Shown piece after piece: positions 22,101-26,895 of a DNA stretch of 26,895 nucleotides. The stretch lies in contig FLMG01004124.1 of the NCBI GenBank assembly GCA_900088475.1, positions 1 to 26,895 of the forward strand, in the 5' to 3' direction. The DNA comes from Hyphochytrium catenoides. Lineage: Eukaryota > Sar > Hyphochytriomycetes > Hyphochytriales > Hyphochytriaceae. The notes below the pieces were generated by a model. That model saw nothing but the letters and a program-made list of their open reading frames with translations. It did not search any database and had not been told where the DNA came from. Position numbers and translations under genes: made by a program. Each line of letters starts with the position of its first letter. The stretch's first letter is position 1.

Positions 22101-25100
22101 GGAAAAGGAGCTGAAAGAAGTGCAAGAAAGGCTCCAAAACACTTCGTCAGAGCTGGAGCAGGAGAAGGCGCTAGCTCAGAGCTTGCTGCAGGTAACAGGA
22201 GCCAGGATCAACTAAGAAGAAAAGTGACAGAGTGAATATTTAGACACGCAGGGCGAGAGAGAACAGACACAGAGAGAGGGACAGACAGAGAGAGAGAGAG
22301 GTAATGCAAAGACAGTCAGAAGACAGAAAGAAACAGAGAGACACAGAGAGAGGCAGGGAGGGGATAGGCACTTACCTAGGAAAGAGGAGCGAGGGCAGAG
22401 ACGAAGGGTGACAGCTTGATTGAACAGAGCTCGCACTTCCTTTCTTTCCACGACAGAAAGTCAATGAGTTTGACGCCGCCGAAGAGGTGAAAGCAAAGGA
22501 AAGAGGAATCGAGAACACGACAGGAGTAGAAGGAACAGGGGAAGAGAATGAGGAGAAGAGTGAGAAGGAGAAAGAGGAACAAGAGAAAGCCGCAGCAGCC
22601 ATCATCGAGGTACTTCCTCTCATTTCAACATGTCACGAAAACCACCGTCCGTCAATAGAGTCCACTCTGTGTCCTTTTCCAACGTCTACTTTTCTCCCTC
22701 TCAGTCTCTTCTTCTACGTGCTCTTGAAACCTCTCTCTCTTACGTTCTCTTTTGCTTCTGTCTGGTCTGGCCCTTCCTCTCAAGCTCTGTTCGCAGTAAC
22801 TTAACCTATTTCTCGCAGAAAGCTACATTCGTCCCGCCCCTCTCTTTCTCTTTTGCTGAGGGTCTCTCTAGCTGTCTGTTCGGGGAACACCTCCTTTTCC
22901 TTTCATTGACCAATGACTTTTACTGACTAGAACTTCTCTTGCACAAACTCAACCATTTAGAGCACTGGATCCTCGACTCCCATCATCTGCGTGCGCTGTA
23001 AGAAGGCTCTGGATGCGCTTGGAAACGTGGTGGAGGATCTGGTGCGGAAGAAGAAAACAACGCAGTGCTTGCATTACAGGCTACTTCTGCCAAACCTAGC
23101 AGGTAAGGTTAAACTTTCTCTCTCGTTATGTCCTCCTCGCTCTCACCATTTCCGTTACTCTCTCCCTCCTTTTCTCTTCCCCTCTGTCCTCCTCTCTCTC
23201 TCTATTTCTCTCTCTTCTCCTTCTTACTCATGGCATTATGCCTCTGAGATCAAAAGTCTGTCAAGATCGCCACCCTTACCTTTCACCATGGCGCTGGCCG
23301 GCCGTCGCTTCCACCTCTCATTATTCTCAGTCGTTTCTCTTTCTTTCCTCCCTCCCCTTTTCTCTCTCTCTCTTTGTTCCTGAGACTTAGGCATGGCTCA
23401 CAGTCTTATACCTCTCTATTGGCCCAGGCACTAAGCCCTTGAAGAGCACAGCGTGGACTCTGGGCTGCATGAGAGCCATCCTGCACTCCAAAATGGTAAC
23501 ATTAATAATTCTATTATCACCTCTTTTCCACTTTCCCCTACGCCAAGCTCTCACAACTTTACTTCGCTAGACCTTCCATTGCGTCCTGTGCCATCATTCC
23601 TGGTAACCACTTCAAGGTCTCTTGTGACCTTTGTCCTTTCCATCTTTCTCTCTCTTTCGCTCGTTAACTCTCTCTCTCCTCTCTCTCTTTCTTCTTGCCC
23701 CTCTCTCTCTCTTCTTTCTCTCTCTCTGTGCGCCGCCCGTTTCTCTCTCTCTTTTCTCTCTCTCTCTCTTCTCTTTCTCTCTCTGTTTCCCAATCCCCTC
23801 TCTTCCTTCTCTCTCTCTCCCGATCTCTCCGTGCTCTCTCCTGCTCTCTTTCCCGCCATCCAACATGTTTCCTTTCACAAACCTTCTTGCTTCCTATCAG
23901 TTCTTGGATGCTCCTCAGGTCTCGGGGGTCCACACACAGAGCGCTCCTTCTGTCCTGGTCCGGTTTCCGGAGTACGTCTATGGCTTCTTTTCTCCATCAA
24001 ACGAACAGATCCAGCATCTTGACGTTCAGGAACAAATGCAAAAAGAGAGAAAGGTCAGCACCTCATGCGGTTTCTACTTCTCTCTTCTCTTAATCACTCT
24101 TTTTCCCTATTCCTTGGTCTAGCAAACCTGCTGGCCTCTCTGTTTGTTCTCAAAGGTTTCTACGTGGCTTTCCGCCTCTTCCGAGTTGGCTGTCTTCCCG
24201 TGAGCTCAACTGCCTTCCTAAACTCACTGATGTCCATCCTCCCTCTCTCTCTTCATCACTTTTTCCATCTTTCTTCTTCTTGTTAGGCGGACGAGCTTCG
24301 CTGGTCCCTCTACTACGGGGTGAAACTCTTGGCACAGCACAATGCGGAAGCACGAGTCTTCTACACTCTGCTAGACGAGACCTATGGGGAAGACGATGCT
24401 TTCTTCTATTCTTACTGCCTCAATGTCCTCCGCTCCATAGCAGGGCCTAACATGAACTGGGGCTCTGGACAATACTATGAGAACTATGAGAAGTACGAGG
24501 AAGAGAGAAGTAGCTCGCTTTCTCTACTTGCCCTCCCTAGTGGAGCGGTCGAGCCAGAAAATCTTTGGATTAGGATGACTTACACTCTTGCTGCCACGGA
24601 GACAATCTTGCCCAAGGTAAACAGCCTGAAAGCTGTGTCCTATTCCCTGTCTTTGGGCCCCTTGGCTCAGCCAAAGGAGACAGTTCCATGTCGCTTTCTT
24701 CGTTATCCTTTGGTTCATGCCTCCTATCTCTCCCTTCTGCGCATCGTTCTTGCACTTGGTATTACCAATGGCCAGGTCTCTAATCTTCTACTCTGTCTGT
24801 TCTTCTAGGCTAATCCTCAGGAGAAAGCTGGTATCACGGGCCTGCTGCAGGAGATGGCCATGGAGCTTCGGCAGGTGCTGGGGAGAGTGCCTCCTGAACA
24901 GTTGGCCCTCGGACCGAAAGACAATCCGCAAACTTTGTTTGTTGACGTCCACGACTGGATGAAGCTTGTCTTGCATGTAAGAGACAAACCGTAGGCAGCA
25001 ACAAGTATCGAAAGAGCCTGAGAGAGACTAGTGTGAGAAATTGGGGAGACTATTTGCATCAAATGCAGCCAATATGCAGGCACCTTGCCTGGTGTCTCTC

Positions 25101-25956
25101 ACTCACACACACCTTTCCGGGTCTCTCTAATCTCTACACCTTCTAGGAGTACCGGCAGGAACAAGCCCGAAGAAAGGCCGCTGTTCGACTGATGTTCTCC
25201 ACAGCAGGCAGTGGCATTCTTCTCTCTGACAGTGCAGGAGAGAGATCAGACGACAGACTTAATAACCAGATCAAGCTGGACCCCAATGCAGCGATGGACA
25301 TGGCACAGTTCCGCGCGATGGTGCGCACTTTGAATCGCGATGCCACACCAACGATGGTGGCTGACCTCTTCAGAACTACGTACGAGGTAAGCACCTCGGA
25401 GCGAAGCGCACGACACCCCTTCTCCTCTCTCTCTTTCTCCTTGTACTATCACCTTCCATCTGTCTTCCAATAGATGGGCTGCCGTCATACCTCTCCCTCT
25501 CGAATTTCTATTGATCTCTCTTTATCCCAAGGGCGTTCTCTGGCCTTCTTCCCCCCTTTGCCTTGTTGTCTCCAAAGCCACCTTTCTCCCTTATTCGAGC
25601 CTTCTGCCCCGATTTCTTACATGTCTACATGGAGATCCGGTCTGATGACTTCTATTCTGCAGTTCGGGGAAGGCGTTGTTAACTATGGGGCTTTCATGAA
25701 GGCTGTGCAGTTCCGTCAGTTCTTCTCTTCCTGTCTACGTCTCCCTTACTACTACGGCACCGGTGACTCCTACGAGCTGGGAGGCGTTCATGTGGCACGA
25801 CTGGGATCCATTGTGAACAAGAACTTCACGCTTTTCAATGTCAGGGTTTCTTGTCTCTCTAACGCTCTTCCCTGTCTCTCACTCTCTCCAACCCACTCCT
25901 CTCATTGTCTTCCTCTTCCGCTCCTCCTTCCTCTCTTCCTTCACGTGTCTTTAGCC

Positions 25957-26002
<46 letters not shown>

Positions 26003-26344
26003 CTCGTCCGCTCTCCCTTTTCTACCACTTTCTATACGGATCACACCTTGCACTGGCAAAAGAAGATTTCACTGTGATGGTGCTCCCGGTGTTTGACCTT
26101 ACTCTTTTTAATATTTTCCCTACCGCTGGCACGGTCAGCTTCCTATCCATCTCTCTCTCTCTCCTGCCACTCAACGGTTTCTTCTTTCTCCGTTTTCTTT
26201 TCTGCTTAGAGTGCGATTATCAACATGATCAACGACCTTCCCGTGGATGTGCGAATCCAAGCGAACAAACTCTATGTGGAACTTGTTAAGGAGCTCGGCC
26301 GCCCCTCTAATGAAGAAGGAGGAGCCAAGGCTGTGGACATAGAT
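19192..26344 (+). CDS. Large coiled-coil protein with conserved C-terminal half, possibly ciliary; 15 exons, about 1010 aa
   Basis: Exons: 19192-19441, 19736-20259, 20539-20670, 21045-21311, 21672-21779, 22006-22191, 22457-22609, 22961-23102, 23428-23495, 23901-24053, 24287-24616, 24809-24976, 25147-25386, 25663-25839, 26210-26344. All junctions are GT-AG and phase-consistent; the stop is TAG. Residues 1-255: disordered, with a Lys/Glu repeat. 259-300: 'HQRYSSLSDALKKRI...LTLGELQNELL'. 340-540: heptad-rich coiled coil ('LEEKELELLQLRP', 'REKELKEVQERL'). About 550: a 'CVRC' pair. 590-770: 'TAWTLGCMRAIL', 'FPEYVYGFF', 'LRWSLYYGVKLLAQHNAEARVF', 'FYSYCLNVLRSIAGPNM'. 820-966: 'QFRAMVRTLNRDATPTMVADLFRTTYE' and 'NYGAFMKAVQFRQFF', EF-hand-like in shape but lacking an Asp-rich calcium loop. 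The architecture resembles uncharacterised flagellar-associated proteins; that role is inference. Introns are 170-405 nt and CT-rich. Uncertain points: the exon 14 donor (GTCAGG at 25840 or GTTTCT at 25846) and a possible extra exon before 22006. Confidence 0.72.
19504..19700 (+). repeat. CT-repeat intron 1 of the coiled-coil gene
   Basis: CT runs at 19504-19545 and 19651-19700 lie in the intron 19442-19735. The frame stays open through them as Ser/Leu codons, so exon 1 could be mistaken for a longer ORF. The GTAAGG at 19442 and CCTAG at 19735 restore the Lys/Asp-rich coding sequence in phase. Confidence 0.8.
20671..21044 (+). other. CT-rich intron 3 of the coiled-coil gene
   Basis: 374 nt from GTAAAA to CTCTCCAG, mainly CTCTCT and TATATCTC words. 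The Ser/Leu/Phe frames through it are repeat by-products. I see no additional exon. Confidence 0.65.
21312..21671 (+). other. Intron 4 with mixed GA then CT polarity
   Basis: The first half (21361-21485) is GA/GGGAGAGG-rich in sense. The second half (21556-21660) is a CT tract ending in CACTAG. The two complementary halves could pair as a long imperfect hairpin in the pre-mRNA. Confidence 0.6.
22610..22960 (+). other. Intron 7 of the coiled-coil gene
   Basis: 351 nt from GTACTT to CATTTAG. Pyrimidine-rich, with few perfect CT runs; no coding content seen. Confidence 0.6.
23103..23427 (+). other. CT-rich intron 8 of the coiled-coil gene
   Basis: 325 nt from GTAAGG to GGCCCAG, with CT runs around 23115-23230 and 23335-23375. 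No exon is visible inside. Confidence 0.6.
23641..23840 (+). repeat. (CT)n block in intron 9
   Basis: About 200 bp of CT microsatellite with TTCT and CCCC interruptions, inside the intron 23496-23900. It is the densest CT tract of the gene, and long Ser/Leu frames on + and Arg/Glu frames on - arise from it. Confidence 0.88.
25840..26209 (+). repeat. Intron 14 with perfect (CT)n tract
   Basis: A 370-nt intron containing an uninterrupted CT run at 25961-25999, one of the longest perfect tracts in the window. It ends with the acceptor TCTGCTTAG at 26209. Confidence 0.8.
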
Positions 26345-26895
26345 GGAAGAAGGCCGCTGTCCCTCTATAGAAGATTGCTGGCAAGTTAACTTAGCGGACA
26401 GAACCGTTAACCAACTTTTTGCAGCTGTATTATGGCTGTGTACGCCGGTTCTCGTCTGGGTTGAGCAACTTTATTATGGCTGTCTGCTCCCCTTCTCGTC
26501 GCTCTCTTTCTAGACGTCGGCAACTATAATCACTCTTCTCTGTGGCGTGAGTGTATATCTCACTCTCTTCGCTCTCTCGCTTTCTCTGTGACTCTACAGA
26601 CGTTCCTTCTTCACTTCCAGTTGACCGGTAGGGAACAAAAAGGAAGAGGAGGAGGAGAAGGTTTTCCACGAGCACGGACCCCACATGGACTTCTGAGGAT
26701 GATAGAATGCGAATTAGAAGGGCTGCAGGATGCAGTCAAGCCAGCGTTCAACTCTACTAGGGGAGAGTAAGCGTCCCCTCTTTCTCTCCCTTTTCTCTTC
26801 GCTATCTCCATCACTGGCTCTGAACTTTCTCTCCCAAAAAAGTTCTTTTCCTGATTATTGATTGAATGTACTCTCTCTCTCTCTCTCTCTCTCTC
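26345..26895. other. Downstream spacer ending in a (CT)n tract
   Basis: Follows the TAG at 26342-26344. No supportable gene. It contains two copies of TATTATGGCTGT (26430 and 26470 areas) each followed by a TTCTCGTC word. A perfect CT run begins at 26871 and reaches the window end. Confidence 0.55.

Noticed and set aside
23551-23933. Arg/Glu-repeat proteins on the minus strand, and similar frames at 6531-7207, 18698-18966 and 25859-26059
   Set aside because: They are translations of (GA)n microsatellites with no stop codons, and none has other protein character.
25623-25680. Extra exon reading 'VYMEIRSDDFYS' before exon 14
   Set aside because: This frame runs into a stop after the exon 14 acceptor. 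The frame used for exon 14 continues as structured protein.
26342-26426. Extension of the coiled-coil gene past 26344 through a GC-AG intron
   Set aside because: Careful reading of the frame shows TAG at 26342-26344, before the GCAAGT, so the extension is not needed or supported.

Overview
This window looks like nuclear DNA of a microbial eukaryote. Five protein genes can be built from it, all with GT-AG introns: donors are mostly GTAAGN/GTANNN and acceptors are pyrimidine-rich. Most of the DNA outside the middle third is loaded with (GA)n/(CT)n tracts. Several genes carry eukaryote-only signatures: a heat shock factor DNA-binding domain, Mediator subunit MED7, and a TRP-like multipass membrane protein with leucine-rich repeats. 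The heat shock factor reads 'QLNMYDFHKT' where animals and plants usually have '..YGFHK/R'. I associate that form with oomycetes, diatoms and alveolates, so a stramenopile/alveolate-type protist is my best guess, but this is weak. Nothing here is prokaryotic: no operons, Shine-Dalgarno sites, CRISPR arrays or IS elements.

Layout. (1) 350-6380, minus strand: a very large gene, cut by the left window edge. It encodes a TRP-like membrane region, a short ankyrin-like stretch and ribonuclease-inhibitor-type leucine-rich repeats. (2) 6381-8172: a spacer with the largest GA blocks. (3) 8173-10617, minus strand: a complete ten-exon heat shock transcription factor. (4) 10618-14423: 3.8 kb with no gene I can support, almost free of GA tracts, with a small cluster of palindromic TGACGTCA and CACGTG motifs. 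(5) 14424-15537, plus strand: a two-exon gene for an uncharacterised conserved protein that I tentatively match to the Dictyostelium AAC4-type family. (6) 16562-17957, plus strand: a seven-exon MED7 gene. (7) 17958-19191: a spacer with a GA block. (8) 19192-26344, plus strand: a fifteen-exon gene for a coiled-coil protein of about 1010 residues with a conserved C-terminal half, possibly ciliary. (9) 26345-26895: a downstream spacer ending in a CT tract.

The exon models were made by hand: reading frames were joined at GT-AG sites with matching phase. HSF, MED7 and most junctions of the coiled-coil gene keep phase and family continuity at every junction, so I trust them. The genes do not form an evident pathway. 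Two are general transcription components (HSF, MED7), one is a membrane sensor-like protein, one may be cytoskeletal, and one is of unknown function. The most distinctive features are the TRP-like/LRR fusion, and the GA/CT tracts whose polarity follows the direction of transcription in the two long outer genes while the three central genes largely lack them.
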